This document shows, one piece after another, positions 34,522 to 49,500 of a stretch of 64,000 bases of DNA (position 1 is its first letter; each line of letters starts with the position of its first letter). The notes under the pieces are model-generated. The model was given only the letters and a program-made list of their open reading frames with translations. It had not been told where the DNA came from and did no database searches. The stretch lies in the NCBI RefSeq assembly GCF_040115645.1, contig NC_089541.1:248001-312000 (forward strand). Direction: 5' to 3'. Both the position numbers and the translations under genes were made by a program. The stretch comes from Euwallacea fornicatus. Taxonomy: Eukaryota; Arthropoda; Insecta; Coleoptera; Curculionidae.

Positions 34522-37500
34522 ATGTCCAGTGAGTGCGGAGTGGGGGTTGGTGAGGAGGGTGTTATTCGAGAAAATGGGAACGTGATTATTAACGTGGTGT
34601 TGCCAAATGGAACTCTCTCAGAAGAAGCAGCTATTGTCGATGGAGCGGGGCGCGAAGGTAAGTTTAATGTTTTTTAACCGAAATCTGACGTATTGGTGCA
34701 GCAACGGAGTTGTGGAATTTTGCCAAATAAATGTGTACAGGGTGATCCAGTTTGAACCCACGTAATTTTAATAGCGCACTGAAGGTCTAAAGTAATACTT
34801 GTTTGCTACGTTAGCCGACGTCCAAAAGGGCTTCCTTTGGAAGATACGGAGGGCGCAGATTTACTTAAAAAATGGACAATATTATGTTCCTTCTGAAGGG
34901 GCTGGAGATTCTTTAAGGACACTTTTGAGGTATTGACGATTATAAACGACGTTTTGCCCCAAAAAAAAAAAAATTTTTTTTAGCTTCTTCAGCGGCGCAT
35001 CTATCTTCATATTAGGGGATATTTTTTCAAAAAAAGTGGTGCGCTACTGGCTTCGCTGAAAATCAAAGTTATTCCCGAATGTCCCGTTCCATTCTAGAGG
35101 AATAGACTGTTTTGAGATTTTTTTTCACCCGGCCCACGGTTTTCAAGTGAAGTAATTAAAGTAATTTTAATGCACGATTTAACTTAATAGTTAGAGCGTA
35201 ATGGTACTAACGCTTTACTGGGAATTTTCAGAGAAAAGGCACATGATCCATCGCATTTTTTTAAGAATAAGCGTGATCCATGGATATTTTCATGTCAAAA
35301 GGTAAGTATGTATCAATTCCTATGGGTATGAAATTAACGTTAACAGGTAAACGTGCATTAAAATGATTTTATTATTATTCCTATTATTTTACGTTATTTA
35401 TTATTATGTATTATTTTTTATTGGAAACGGGGGGTCGGGCGAAAAATCCCAAGAGAGACTGCTTCTCCAGAATTGAACGAGAGTTTCAAGAATGGTTTGC
35501 ATTTTCAGAAAAATCAGTAGCGCACCGCCCTTTTTGGAAAAATATTCCCCAACACGGAGGTGGACACGCCCCTGGAGAAGCTAAAAAACACTTTTTTCCA
35601 GTAAAAAATATGCGTCGTTTCTAGTTGACACCTCCAAAATTTTGTTAAAGAGTCTCGAGCCTTTCCTGAAGAAATTTAATATTTTCCATTTTTTAAATAA
35701 ATACGAACCCCCCGTGTCCGCCACAGAAGCCTCATCGGACATGGGCTCATATGGCGCTCTGGTATCATTTTTGGACGTTCAACACGCCATTAAGGTTATG
35801 CGGGTTGAAACTAAAACACCCTGTACAGTACTTGATTCAATGCAGTGGCACTTGGCCAAATTTATGCTTGGAATGCCACTGTTTATAATATAAATGATTA
35901 TAAATTTCAAGGTTAGTAGAGGTTATCCGACTCTATAAAATCGCACAAGTAATGGAGTTGGTTGATCCTTAGAGAAATTTTTCGAAAATTTTTGTGAATT
36001 TTCCTTTTAACTATATTTCTGGGCTGGTACCACCTCGTCCTTATCGTAACCAGCGTATAACTCTTAGAAGGTGGAAAACCACATGCTACTCTAGAAAATG
36101 ATACAAAACTTCTTTGTGTAGGTCCGATTGTGAACGAAATTAAGAATTTCTGAAAAATTCTTGGTACTTATTTTATATGAAATTGATTCACGTGTGGTAC
36201 CGCCCTGTCTATACTATAATGACATTGCAAAATTCAGGGTTTGCAAGGAACATATTATTCTACAAAATTGCATAAAAGCCATTAGCGTAGGTCGATTCCG
36301 AAAGAAATCAAGAATATTTTTCATTTCCGAACCGATGGCACTTCACCCTAGAATCAGCCTTAAAGCCGCACAATCGCTATCCGCGAAACGAGGGAAGAAA
36401 CTGCCGTTTACTTCCCCGAACGCACGCTTCCCACTTTCGGCCCGTAAATAACTACAATTCCCTTTGACCATCACATTCTAGAGGCGTCCGCCATCGCTGA
36501 AACGAAAACCATCACGACTCAAACTCCAAATCTAATTAAAGACCAACCGCCGTCCAACAATGGCCAGTCGAAACGTTCCATTGGTGTTGGTACCGTCGAA
36601 GAGGACTTTACGGAGTTTACGGAAAAATTGCTTGACGAGGGGACGATCATCAGGAGGAAATCGCTGGTGCCGATGAGCAGCATGGAGGAAGAGAACCTGA
36701 GGGAGAGGTTGCACTTGGCGCACTTGAACATGACGGGGGAGGTGGTGAATAAGGAGAGCAAATACACGAGGGAGGCGTTTAGGAGGTTGTTGCAGTCAAA
36801 GGTAAGTGGTTAGTGGGAGGAGAGGCAGCTCCGGGAGACGCGAAGTGTGTTCTATTTTATACAAGGTGTCTCTAAAATGTCTATGCAAAATTCCACCGCG
36901 GAGTTCTGTTAAAACAGCCGAAAGTGGACAGTTCTCGGAATTCTGGACGTTAAAGTGAAGATTGAAAAAATTTAAAACAAAGATTATTTAGTTTGAACGT
37001 AGTAATCTGGACAAATTGGCGTATCGGGGGCGTTTTAGGGGCGGGAAATCGGAATCCGTTTGCATTTTCGGCGCTTATTGTAGAGGGCACTGCCAACGCT
37101 AGGTGAGCTATTTTTAAAAGGGCGTAACTTTTTCTATCGCCCGGTATGAATTTTATTTATGACTAAATTCACGTTTTTGCCCCATATTCTTTGCAGGAAA
37201 GGTGCGAAGTCACCGCGATTCCTTCTTGGGATATTTGAAATTGTATGGAAAAAAATTACTGCGAAATACGCATTTACTCGCACAGTCAAAACGAAAAAAT
37301 AATAATGTTCAATTAATCTTCATTTTTATTTTTTTTTATCTTCATGTTCTTTGATTTTACCAATTTTTTATTATTTATTTTGCTCTACTGCGTGTATAAA
37401 TATAAACTTTAAAGTTATTTTTCGAGACACGCGGCGAACTTTAAACTTCAAATATCCCAAGGAGGAATGTCCGTAGTGAGTTACACCGAATAGAGTTAGA

Positions 37501-40500
37501 AATTCGCGATGGAATTTTGTACAGATTTCTCAGAGAGGCCCTGTAGAGTGACTAGGTGTGGGCGTCGTCGTAGGCTCCCAGGCTAAGTATCTACAGTGTC
37601 GTCCGTAACGTTCGTATCGTAAGGGATTTTTCTTCATCGAAAAACAAATGCTCGTTAACAACTTGCAATTGTTTTTTAATGTCTAACGTTGTTTATTAAA
37701 ATTTTTAAAAAATTGCAAAGGAAGAAGTTTTTTCGTGGCTCATTTTCTTTTCGTATGCAAATTCGCAACGTTTTCGCAAAAATTTTATTTATTCATTTGA
37801 TTTTTTTTTTGTGTATTTTTGCATTTCCGAGGTGATCAAATCGGTCGGCGACCCTGTAAGGTCGGTCGTTTGTCGATAAATCTGATTTTTGGTCAACCGC
37901 CACTTGTAAAAATATCGCCATAAGGTAACCTGAACGTTTTCTTTAAAAATTGAACGATTTGAACAGCTCGCAAGTGCGGAAATAGAAGAAAAATCGCAAA
38001 AAAAGCAACTCATCCCCGGAAGGTGAAAATTGGCATATGGGCACATGGCGAGGGATTAACAAACTTTTTTTGTGATTTTTCGAGATTTTTTTTGAAAAAT
38101 CATTGGAGATTTCGAACGTTTGAAAAAAATGCAAATTCGGCAGCTGTAGACAGTCATTTGTTTTTCCGATTCGTGCGTTATTTTCCATTACGTGTGAAGC
38201 ACAACCCGCAGGCAAGGCCGAACTCCCCCCAATCTCATAAGCGAAAGAGCCTCCGATGCGGTGCGCAGTCCACGAGCGGCACCACGCCAAAATCGGTTTA
38301 ATCAGGGAGTAAAAAACACTAAAGTAAATAATGCACTTCTTAGAAAAATGCTCTTCCGTTTACCGTAACAAAGTACTACCGTCGCATTATCCTGATGATA
38401 AAAACAGCACGTTTCTTACGTAAACAAGTTAAGGTACGTAGAAGTTGGTACGATCGATACGGAATGAAATCAGTTTCGCGGTCATTCCACTGGTCCTGAG
38501 CTATTTGAGTAGTCACAACAGGATTTTTTGAGCGATCGGCGCTGCTGTTACTTTGAAGAGGCGAGAATTTGAATTTCCAGAAATGCTGCCCAAAGGGCCC
38601 TCTTCCCGACGGGGAAGGTCGCGCACCTTGACCCGTGTCAACTCGGGAGTTGTAATTTTTTTTCTCGAAATTTAATTTCCATTCGTGCGTTTTTCGGCGA
38701 AATTCCACCGCTTTCCACGCACGACCGATTTCCCCCGAGAACTGCAACACGTTTTTCTTCCATTTTTTTCTTCTTTTAAGCAAATCTGCCCGGGAACGAG
38801 CCCGGACTATATTTTTTCTCCCTTTCCCTTGTCGCCGAGTCGAGTTCGGTCCCGATCGCAGCCCCGCGGAACCGAGACGCGTCTCTGATTGTCCTCGAAT
38901 TGGTGGCGTCGGTCTTCCATCATCGTCGTCATCATCATCATCATCATCACCATCATCATTATCATCATCATCATCATCATCATCATTATCATCATCACTT
39001 GAAAAAATATTTAAAGTGAGAATCGTTAAATTCAAATCAAACCGCGATTACCGCTCGTGGACGACTAGTCAGTCAAATCATCCGCGTAATAAAATGATCG
39101 GCTCTATAATTGCCGTAATTATCACAGAAAAATCTCGGAGATTTCTTCATTACTTGAGCGGAGAGCTTTTTTGACAATGACGACATTATTGCCAAAATAC
39201 GATCATTGGGCATTAGCCGGATGAAAAGAGACGGGCTGGGAATCACTCGAGTCATTCATTAATAGAGAATCGTTTCGACGGAACTGATTCGAGTGATAGA
39301 TAACCATCAACTCTTCAGTAAGTCCGTCCATCGAAAAAAATCGGTAATTTTCGATGAACGTCCAGATCCAAAACGATAACTAGATACTTTGTAAGAAGGT
39401 AATTATTTTCATTTCTGGCGGTACCATCGCGCCAAAGAGGTACCATCAATCGCTCCGACGTGCTTTAGAAATTAAGAATAATTGTCCGTTTCGATTTTAT
39501 TTTCAGCAATTTCCCCAGATAATTAGTTTTAAATAGGTTTTATTTTGGGATCGTACAAAGACGAGATAATGCGTCCAGTTTAATCTGATTTGTTAGTTTA
39601 AATTCGTAGATCTCGTTCCGGCCAATCAGCTCCGCGAAAATTGACATTCGGCCCAGCGGAACGCGGCGTTCGGAAACGTCGAAATGTTTATTTATACAGG
39701 GTGTCCTATTTAAAGCCGCGACTGAAGATTGCCAGAAAACGGGACGTTGCGTGAAAACAATGTTGTCCGGCGAGGAGGGGGGACACGTCACGAAGATGGT
39801 GGCTTGTGGCCGAAACGTCGTTTCGAGGTCGTCCCAAGGACGTTTTGTTTTTCAAGCGGCAACTCCGCGGTTTTTCTTCGGATCCCTGAAGGCCTTCAGA
39901 AAATCAGTGTCTTTTATTTGAACTATTTCTCGTTAGACCTTTTGCTGCAGAGTTGTCCCAGGTTTTTGTCCAATGTTCGGGACGATTGAAATTAGTATAT
40001 CTTTTTTTTTTCGATAAAAGTGCACATTCCGCCTAAAATCCACGACATGCAGCAACTTTCCCTCCGTTCCTTCTGCCACTTTTCTATGGTGTTTTTTCTC
40101 ACTTCTCTGTCGTCCAGTTTTCCGCTATTGTACCGAAATTTGTCCTTCAAATGTTCTTTTAAAAATTTTTTAAAACGACATATTTTTGGACTAAAAACGA
40201 CCTCTGGACTCCCAAAAAAAGTAAAAATTCACAGGGCATCACATTTACGAATCGAAAGTCCGGGTCATTTCCGGTCAAACCGGAAGTACTACGTCATTCA
40301 ATCGGCTCTATTCTCGTGCGCCCCCCCCCCCAGATTCCAACTTTCTAAGTTTAAAAACGAAAAAGTTTTAAAGGCGAGCCACTTTCTCGAATCGCCCAGT
40401 ATTTCTGGTAATTTGAGTCCCCCCTCCGGGGCCATCCGCGCGTGATGATTGACGCACTTACGCTGTGCAGAAATTCCCTTTTGCTATGTTTGGGACCGTC

Positions 40501-43500
40501 GATTCGCGGCGTTCGCCAGTTTGGGGCCCAGATTACTATTTTAGCTTTGGTTTGGACACGCTCAGCCTGCCCCTTCCACTGTAGATCTTCTTCCATTATT
40601 AGTCCTCAGTATTTAATGTTGCCCCGCGCCCTTTTAAAGTAAACGAAATTCCTTTTAGTTTCCCCCTTCCGTCGCCACCTCCTGGTTAACACACTCCTAG
40701 GCGACAGTGAGCCCCAACCTCCACATGTTTGTGCTTTAAAAGGGAATAAAAAATTTATTGTTTACCGAGGCAACAAACCAGGCACAAAAAATCCAGCATT
40801 TTTTCCCGCGTTTTGAAATACATCTCGATATGCTGAATACCTCCTTGCTTGTTTGATATGATTTTTTATCGGGATCTACCGGTACCTGGGAGCAGGCCAA
40901 GTGGAGGGTGGAGAGCGTTCTCAGTATCTGCTACGTTAAATGACCCTAGATAGGACTAAAAGGGTATTCGTAATTTTTTTCCCTTTTGAAAGGGTTTTTT
41001 TTTCAAATTTCGCAAAAACCGCATTAATAAAGGAAGTAAAAGGTACGGTAAAATCGCATATTCACGAGCTGCCCAACGAACCCACACGCGACGTACGTTT
41101 TGGTGTTGGTATGGGTAGGATTTCAGCTAAGAGGTTGTGCTTCAGCGTTTTGATAAGACATTAATTTTATTCCGGACTTCCGCCCAGCCCTGTAACATAA
41201 CAAAGCCACTTTCGACCCTTCGACTGAACTTTGCTTAAGGTCACTTCCGGTCAAAAAGACTTAAATTAGATTTATTATAAAATGCCCTTTTCAAATGCAG
41301 AAAAACGAGATATGCTGAAGGTTATATGCAGGGTGGTTCATCATAGTACAAACGTAGATTCGGAAATGTGTCGTTTCTAAGATACAGGGTGTTATTATTA
41401 TTTTTAATAACAGTTTTTGAGTGATAATTCAAATATCCTTCGACCGATTTCCTTGCAATTTGGTAGCGTTGTCTGTGGTGACAAGATGCTGGTTTGGCCG
41501 CGGCCAGATTAAAACGATCAAGTTCAGTCGCGGCAGGGATGGACACCTTAACCAAATTTATCGTTAAAAGACTGGACGCCGTTGAGTTTTTGAGACAGTT
41601 TTCGAGATGAAATAGCTAAAACTACCACTTTTCTGCCTCTTAACTATTCATCGTATCTCGCTTCGTTCGCGAGATAAAAAATAAAAACCACTTTATCGCA
41701 TGCCCGTTTATTATATAAAAACACTTACGAAAAATTTAAGGGTTTGTTCCCTTATTCCCTGGAACATTTTTATTGGGCAAGTTGCGAGCTGGAAAGGCTG
41801 GAACGCCGACACTGGAATGCAAAAGTCCATTTTGCCGAACGTTTTCGTTAGATTTTCACGATTGATTCGGACTTCTCTAAAGAGCAACAGAGGAATCTGT
41901 GCGGCAAAGTGCAGTTACGCGTGTGAACTATGAAAAAGTAAACCCCGAAGCTGTGCGTCTTTTTTAACGTATTAGCAGAAACACAATTTATAGACAGAAT
42001 AAGTTTTTCCGTTGCACTGGTCTTGGCCAGTGCAGGTTAAAAGAAATATGAAAAAAATATCCTGTGGGTTAACGGCTGAAAGTACAGGAAGAAGCCCCGC
42101 TGCTTCCCCGGCAAGGAGTTCGTTGCAATTAACAAACTCTTTCAGGGCATAAATCAAAAGGCGACGTTGCAGGCGCCGAGAGTGGACATTTTTATCTTTC
42201 ATTGTCGTAAAATGCCATAAATTGTCATAAAAAAACATGGTTTAATGCCGCTTTATCCCAGTTCTTCTCGAAACAAAATTATACCCGATGTGGGGCTTCT
42301 AGCTTGCGGGCCTTTGGCGCTAAATTTACGATAATATCCGGACCATCGGCCACCGATTTTTGCTTCTGGAAATTCTCAGAAAGAGGGGAACACTTGCGTA
42401 ATTACCCATTAAAGATAATTTAGGGTTCGGGCCTTTGTGAAAGCGCTAAAAGTCATGCCTTGCTTGCGAAATTGAGTTTTTAAAGAACGCGGCAAAGAAG
42501 AACCACGCAAGATTTGAAATTCAAATTACCGACTCTAGTTTAAATTATGTAGAAAATTTGCATAAAAATGTGTTGCACTCTTACTTGTTAATTCAATTTT
42601 ACAGGTTCGACATGATATTATGTCGAATGGAAGATTTATTCTCTTCGAGAAACGGTTTAATGAATCATGAAAATTGAAATTTTACAAATCGTTACTCTTT
42701 AATTACAGCACCTAAGCGCGCGCACTTTCTTCTCTTCGAAAGAACGCTCTTTAGTCGATACTGCTAGAGCCTCGTTGGTTCAACGTCGTGAGCATTGTAA
42801 AGCTCTAGGTCACGTTCGGACCTTTAAAAAATAGATTATTTTCGATACCTCGTGTGAGCGAGTCCCTGCGCGAAACTTCCGTGAAATTCCATGCTCTTCA
42901 CAAATATCTAAATGGAAAAACTAGAAATCTAATGGAAATTCCGAATATCTAAAAAAAAACTCACCGGGAAAACGATCTCTCGTTTTCAAGTGTCGACGGT
43001 GCCGCATATCTACTTTGCGGCTTGTCAAATGTAGATGGCGCGTTCAGGCGAAGTTGTCAGTTGAGCTGCACAGAAGTCGAGTTTCTAATTTGATTAAAAG
43101 AAAATACCCGTTAATGCATTTCTCCTGATTTACTTCGCGTTCTTAGTGCGTTTATTTCTACTATTTGGGTCAGTATGCCCCTGCGCGGTTTCTCCTCTTC
43201 TTTACAGCGGCTCTCTCACCACTTAGAAGCCTCCTGTTTGTGATCGTCGAAAACTTCTACTGACCCAGCCGTTCCTCCGTACTTTTAAGGTCACAAACGC
43301 AAGTCCGAAAACCCCCCTTTATGTCCTCTCCATGTTCACGTAAACCAGGTAATGTTTTAAATATGCTAATGAGCCGATTTTATGGCGACTATGGAATAAA
43401 AATAGACCGCGCTCCACCACACACCATTTTAGACCAAACGTCAATTTCCTTGAAGCTGATTGGCCGGCGCTGCGCCTACCAATTCAAACTAACCAATCGC

Positions 43501-46500
43501 GTTCAAGATACGCACGATTTTATCCCAAAAATGGCCGATTTGAAAGTTGCAATGTTCAATAATCCCAATAAAAACTTGAAGTCGTTTAAGGTGAGTGTAT
43601 TATAGATTTTAACTCTTAATTATTATCAATTATTGCCGTCAACACGTTTTGAAATATCTAGGCCTAATAAAGTCTTGTTCTTCGCTATGTATAACATGTA
43701 CTGCGATGATAAAATCGTTAGCCCCAGGTCATGAATTTACTACGATGATAATTCATTTCTGCCTTTGTAAATGGACATGTTGGAGCAGTTTATGATATGG
43801 TAACAGCCCTATAGTCGCGCCTGCATAGAATTCTCCCATTCGGAAGACATTTTGTAAATAATTATTGAAATTAAGTCTCGCTTGCGTGGTGTTCCATCAG
43901 CCAAACTGCAGTTTATATCACCGTTTATTAGGGGTTTAATGGAGCCGTAAAATCAATTAAAAAGTTTTAGTTTGGGACCATTTGAGTAAACATGTTCGTA
44001 AAGCTGTCAGGACTCTAGTAATTACCCGAGTTACCGTTGGTGAACTGTATTGCTTGACAGGATCGAAGATCAAGATGGACATGGCATCAGAGGGAATTAT
44101 GTCCTCGTTTTTGTTACACTTTAATGATCGTAAAACGCTCCATGGTTGTATGGACCGAAGGGAATCTATTAGATTAAAGCGGCAGCGCAAATCCCTCACT
44201 AGCTTTAAATCCTTATTTAGAGATGATTGAAGCAATTTAGTTTAATTTTATTACGAAAACGAATGTGTGAAAATGGCCAATTTCGACCGCTAATGAGGCG
44301 TGCGGCCCGTGTCGTCTTAATGGTTTTTGACTTTCGGATTTGGCTAACTCTTTTGTACCAGAAAAATAAAAAAGCCCTTGAAATCTAGTCGGACAAGTGA
44401 TAGACTCGGACCATTTCGAGCTAATAAATATGTATGTGTTATGTCGAAACCACGGCCAGTTACTACCTAAATAAGAGATTTAATTAGTGACCATAAAATC
44501 AACATGTAGATTTGTACGTGACTGAATCTCTTGAGAGTGCACCTGGTCGAAGCAGCAGGTACCTTAAAGTGTTTATTTTTGCTTTAAAAAATTAGAATGA
44601 CATTCAGCGTTACGCGTAGGACTCGTGTATTATCATTATTTTCACTTTAATGAACTGAAGTTGTTTGCGAACCTTTTATATACATAATTGGGACCCTCTT
44701 CAAAATCTTATGGGGAAAGTTCAAATTTCGACAAGAAATGGCGATATTCGTTACGATACGTAAGAAATAAATGTTCAACATAAAATGATAAATAATTGTA
44801 ACACGAAGGTAAAAATGTGTATAATTGTCTCATTAGCGAAGGCGCGCTCTGCAAGTCAGACAAGGACAGAGACAAGATCGGATCAGATGAGTTGATGTTA
44901 AATATTCGCTATTCCTCGTTTGTACCGAGCTAAACGTTTTCAGTAGTTTTTATGTGAATTTTTGGCTTGTTGCTTTGCATCGGTTTGTAAATTTTTAATG
45001 TGTACAGAGTTGAAGTTTGTATTAATCTCATTAATAGATTTGTCGTTATGTGTTTTGAGGCCCTTCCCGGGGGTATTTGGTGCGCGTTATGAAGGGCACA
45101 TAAAATCGTGTCGATTTTACGTAAGTTTCATATTTTTTGCCAAAGAGATTTTGTGTTTGGGGAGGTTTTCTTCATTATACATCGTTCCTAGGGGCATTTT
45201 CATCCATTTTTAAGCAGCGCTCCCAGACGTTCCGACAAGTTACCTGAATGCATTCATGTGCGCCAATTTGTCAAGAAAACTTCAATTTGAGCGCCCATCG
45301 CGATTTCTCAAAACTTGCGTAAATTTCGATTAACTTTTGGGTCGCTCCTGCACCTCGATTTAGGTCACAAATTAAAAGTTCACCGTTTTGAGATCTTCAG
45401 TATTATACACGTAAAAAAAAATGTAACGTCCGGCGGCGTCCTGGGACACCAGGAATTTTTCTCAATGCTCGAAATCATTTATATCGGTTTGTGATTTCTT
45501 TTCACGAAGGCCTCCGCATTTTGAATTCGACATCGAATCGAAATTCCAACGTTTCGAAACCTACAGTAGTTTTCCGCTTCAAATTGAAGTCTCCAGCGGT
45601 ATTACAAGACGTGCGGAATTTACCTTCATAGTGCGTAACCATCAATTGCTCGAATTTCATGTGGTTTTATGAGCGCATCTGCATCTTCGCCTTAACGTCC
45701 AACTGAAATCTTTATCGAATTAATGCGTAGTTTTTCGAGTGTTGTCGCGAGTTTCCTCGCAATTCTTCCTCACGATGGTTGTCGATGCTGCTGGAAACGT
45801 CCACTCCTCCTGGATGAACCCACCGGGCGAGGATTCTTCCGTCTCGTTTCGAAGGGTTCCTGCGCGCGTCGCTCGCGCGGGCCGATACTTATTTTAGGCT
45901 CGTTGGTTCATTAGCCGCATCCAGCGACGGTAGCGGGTCTTTCCACGTCCCGGATTGCTGCCACCAAAAAGCTGCGTTTGACGTATTCGGCCTCGCTGTG
46001 ACACGCGTTCACAAAAGACAACATCAATTAAATTCGATTCGATATCGACTTTATTCGCATCTCCTGGAATCGATAGCAGCGAGCGAAAACATTTTCGTTC
46101 CAACTCATTACTTCGCTTTAATTAAAGCGAATCTAATTTTCATCTCTAAATAGACAATGTCACGTTTTAATTCGAACATATCGTATTACGAGCAGCGTGT
46201 TAATTAGATTCGAAGAATCGATATCGGGGACTACGATATAAGATAGACGAAGAGTACGCACCTTTTGATCGATTCAAAGAGCCGATACCGACGTTGTGGT
46301 ACTGCCTCGGGGAGTGTTGCGAATTTAATTAATGAACCAATTGCAATTAATAATAATCTTGACACTTACTACCGATTAAAGCTTGAACTTAATGACTAAG
46401 AAGATAGTTTAGACGTTTTATTCTACGGAGCGGTCTCTGAGACATTTCGAAGTGTCTCAGATCTACGTTCGGCCTTCACCGAACGACTCCTCCGCACTAA

Positions 46501-49500
46501 GTCGAAATATTTAGATCAACTAGAACTAGATATCCTTTTTTGGATTGTTAATGGTTCTGACACGGTGAATAATGGTTGGTCGCATTTTATCTTGGTTGTG
46601 GTTGTTAATTGGCTGACAGTTCGGGCACTGTCAACGCTCTCTCGTTACGCGTCCTCCATCTATCAGGAGCTGCCTTCAGTTGTGCAACTGCTTCCACAAT
46701 TACAGAAGAAAATGCACTCGATTTTCCAACGCGGCTCCTTCGTGGCCGACTGGCAAACTGACCCGAAACAGGTTCATTTACATTATCGGTTTTTTTCCTA
46801 TTCATTATTGAAATGGCCTCAGTGGCACAAAATTAAACGTATTGTGTAACATCGTGGATGCGCCTCTTGGAATTCCCGAAGCTGGAAAGCGCGGAATCCC
46901 GGAAAGTTTATTGTTACCCGCGTGATTTTAGACTGCGTGTTTGTTGTTTCAAAAAGTCCCCGATTCCAGAACAGTCAAACTCGATCATAAAACTAAATCT
47001 GATCTATTTTAAAAGTAAATATAAACATTTGTGAAATCTTTGTTCTTAAAATACGAGATCGATTTCTTTCGTCGCCGTTTCGTAATGGCGTCCTTACGTA
47101 TCTACCTTTAAAGGTATCGTGATAGTAAAGAGCAGTGAGCAATAAGGCCGACACGGTCTTTCGTGCATTTACGTTGTCGCTCACCAGGGAAGAAACGAGT
47201 GATGTGCGACGAGTGATGACTTCCAGGACGGGAAACGACTGGATTTCCAGATTTTTTTGGCGAATGCGGCCTAATTCACTGCGGCTTCAAGGTAGCCCAA
47301 GCCAATTTCAAGACAATTTAAGGGAAGTCGACCGAAAGTCAAACTTCCATCGCTCGAGGACAGTAATATCGCAAACTGCCTTCAACGAGCATTGAAGGCT
47401 TAATTAATCTTCGTATTTCTCGACAATTAAGACCTCGAATAGGTTGATTCTTATAGATAAATTACCTAATTATAATAAGAATCGAGTTATAAAAAGTTAC
47501 ACCATACACGAGCTGTTCTATATGCGAAAGTAGAGTTTTAGCGCCGCGAACCTAAACGAAAAAAAAATTTGTCAAAAACTCGGATAACGCTGATCCTTGA
47601 CGGCTCAAATCCTTGAGAAAATGGCGAAGGCAACTATTGGAAAACGGGCTAAGGAATCATTGCTTGTAATTGCTGGGTTGGTAACGCTCGACAACGCATA
47701 GGGCGTTATATTTCTAAAGGAAGAATACAGTTTTCAAGAGCCAGAGAGAAGCGTGTTAAAATCGAATCAACGACGTGTCCTTGTCAATTAATTTTTTTTT
47801 TAAACCAAGATAGATGGGTTCAAGTAAGTTAACCCTACCAAGTAATACTTTCGATATATCGCTTATTATACCGGGTGTTTTAAGGGGAATAGCAGAGTCT
47901 CAATATCTCAAATTTAAAATTTTACGTAATATTTGGTGAAGGTTGTCAGTTTTCGCAAATCCCGCTTGGAGAATCACCGTTGGAAGTCTCAAAATGGGAA
48001 TTTTAGAGCTTTGAGCAAGAGCGCCGTCTGAGAGCCTCCATGGCCCTCATGGGCGTAACTCTTGTCGATCGGAAAACAGCAGCTCTCAAAATTGGAGGAT
48101 GCGGGAAATTCGGCCATTTTTGATCACTCAAAAACTGAAAGAGAGGGGCGCAAAGATTTCTGCAAATAAGCACCATACAAAGTTTGATATTTTTTTTAGT
48201 GTGGGATGTTAAAAGAGAAAAAAATTCCCGGTCAGTGAATCTCACTAAAAATTCACCCCGAACACTAGAAATTAAGTGAATTTGCACGGAGCTGAACGAA
48301 AAGACTGCGCAACTGCAATTAATAGCGATTGAGGACCCAAAGGTCTGGGACGGGTCTGCGCCAAGGGCCCGTCCGGGGGCCGGTGCGTCCCTTCGACCTC
48401 TAAACGGAGGGCGCGCGGACGGGCGATTTTTGAACGGGGGTCGCGGCGTGGAAATTCGACGATAATTGTTAGTTCAACAGCAGTCGATGCGGAAAAGGGA
48501 AAATGATTTTTACTGAACTCCCCGACCACAACGAACGGCAAAACTGGCCCGTACCGAAAAACTCCCATTGTCATTAAGGAAAAGCAATAGACAATGCCGA
48601 GTGTGGCGCTTGTTGATCGAGGAGATTGGGCCCTAAGCCGGACCGGCGGAGATTGGCGGAAATGAGTCGAGTCGATTGCGACGAAGTGCGTTTGTGTAAA
48701 GGCTCAAATATCGCTATTATTTCGATTCAACAATAATGATAAATTAAGAAAGTAATAATAAATGAATAAAAAAATAAAAAATATATAAAAAAATAAAAAA
48801 TTTAAAAATAAAAAATATATAAAAAAATTAAAAATATAAAGAAATATAAAAAAATATAAAAAATATAAAAATATTAAAAAAATAAAAAAAAATAAAAAAA
48901 AAATAAAATAAAAAATATAAAAAAATTAAAAATAATTTAAGACGTTAACTTTTTTTCTCTGATTTCTGTCATTTTTTTGGCATTCCCATTCTCATCACTT
49001 GCGCAGTTTCAATATCGTCCGTAGCTAACAGACGATGGAACGTGCCAGCCCATAAATCGAGCACACTAATAACCAATTCCGTTGATGTGCGTTTGCCATC
49101 TTTTTGCCTGTGTATTATCACGTTATTAATTGACAAGCAATTACAATCAATCCGCTAAGCGAGTGATGAGCCGCATGCAAGATTTATGGACCCATAAATA
49201 ACAGTTGTTTAAAATTGCGATAAATTTAATACCGAAACTGGAATCGTCGCTTTTTGTTCGAAAACCGATCTACGAAGGGAAGAAATGTTTGGATGGTGGA
49301 CCCTCACCAAGCCGCGGAGCTGGTCAAACTCGTCCCGTCGCTTCTTGCGCGGCCACGGCTAGTTTTAATTGATTGAAGATTTAATTAGGCAATCGCGAAT
49401 TAAGTTCCAGGCCGAACGAGCGATTTCCGGGCATATTCCATTAATTGACTACAAAAATCCGGCAATTATCGATACACCTTTAACGGATGAATATTTTATA

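Noticed and set aside
40020..40445. 141-codon plus-strand frame
   Set aside because: Overlaps a transposon half copy (40165-40402); composition follows the repeat.
42730..42830. tRNA-like look (GGTTCAACGTCGTGAGC)
   Set aside because: No acceptor stem or proper A/B boxes could be paired.
46565..46849. 94-codon frame with a hydrophobic start resembling a signal anchor
   Set aside because: No family match and an equally open frame on the other strand.
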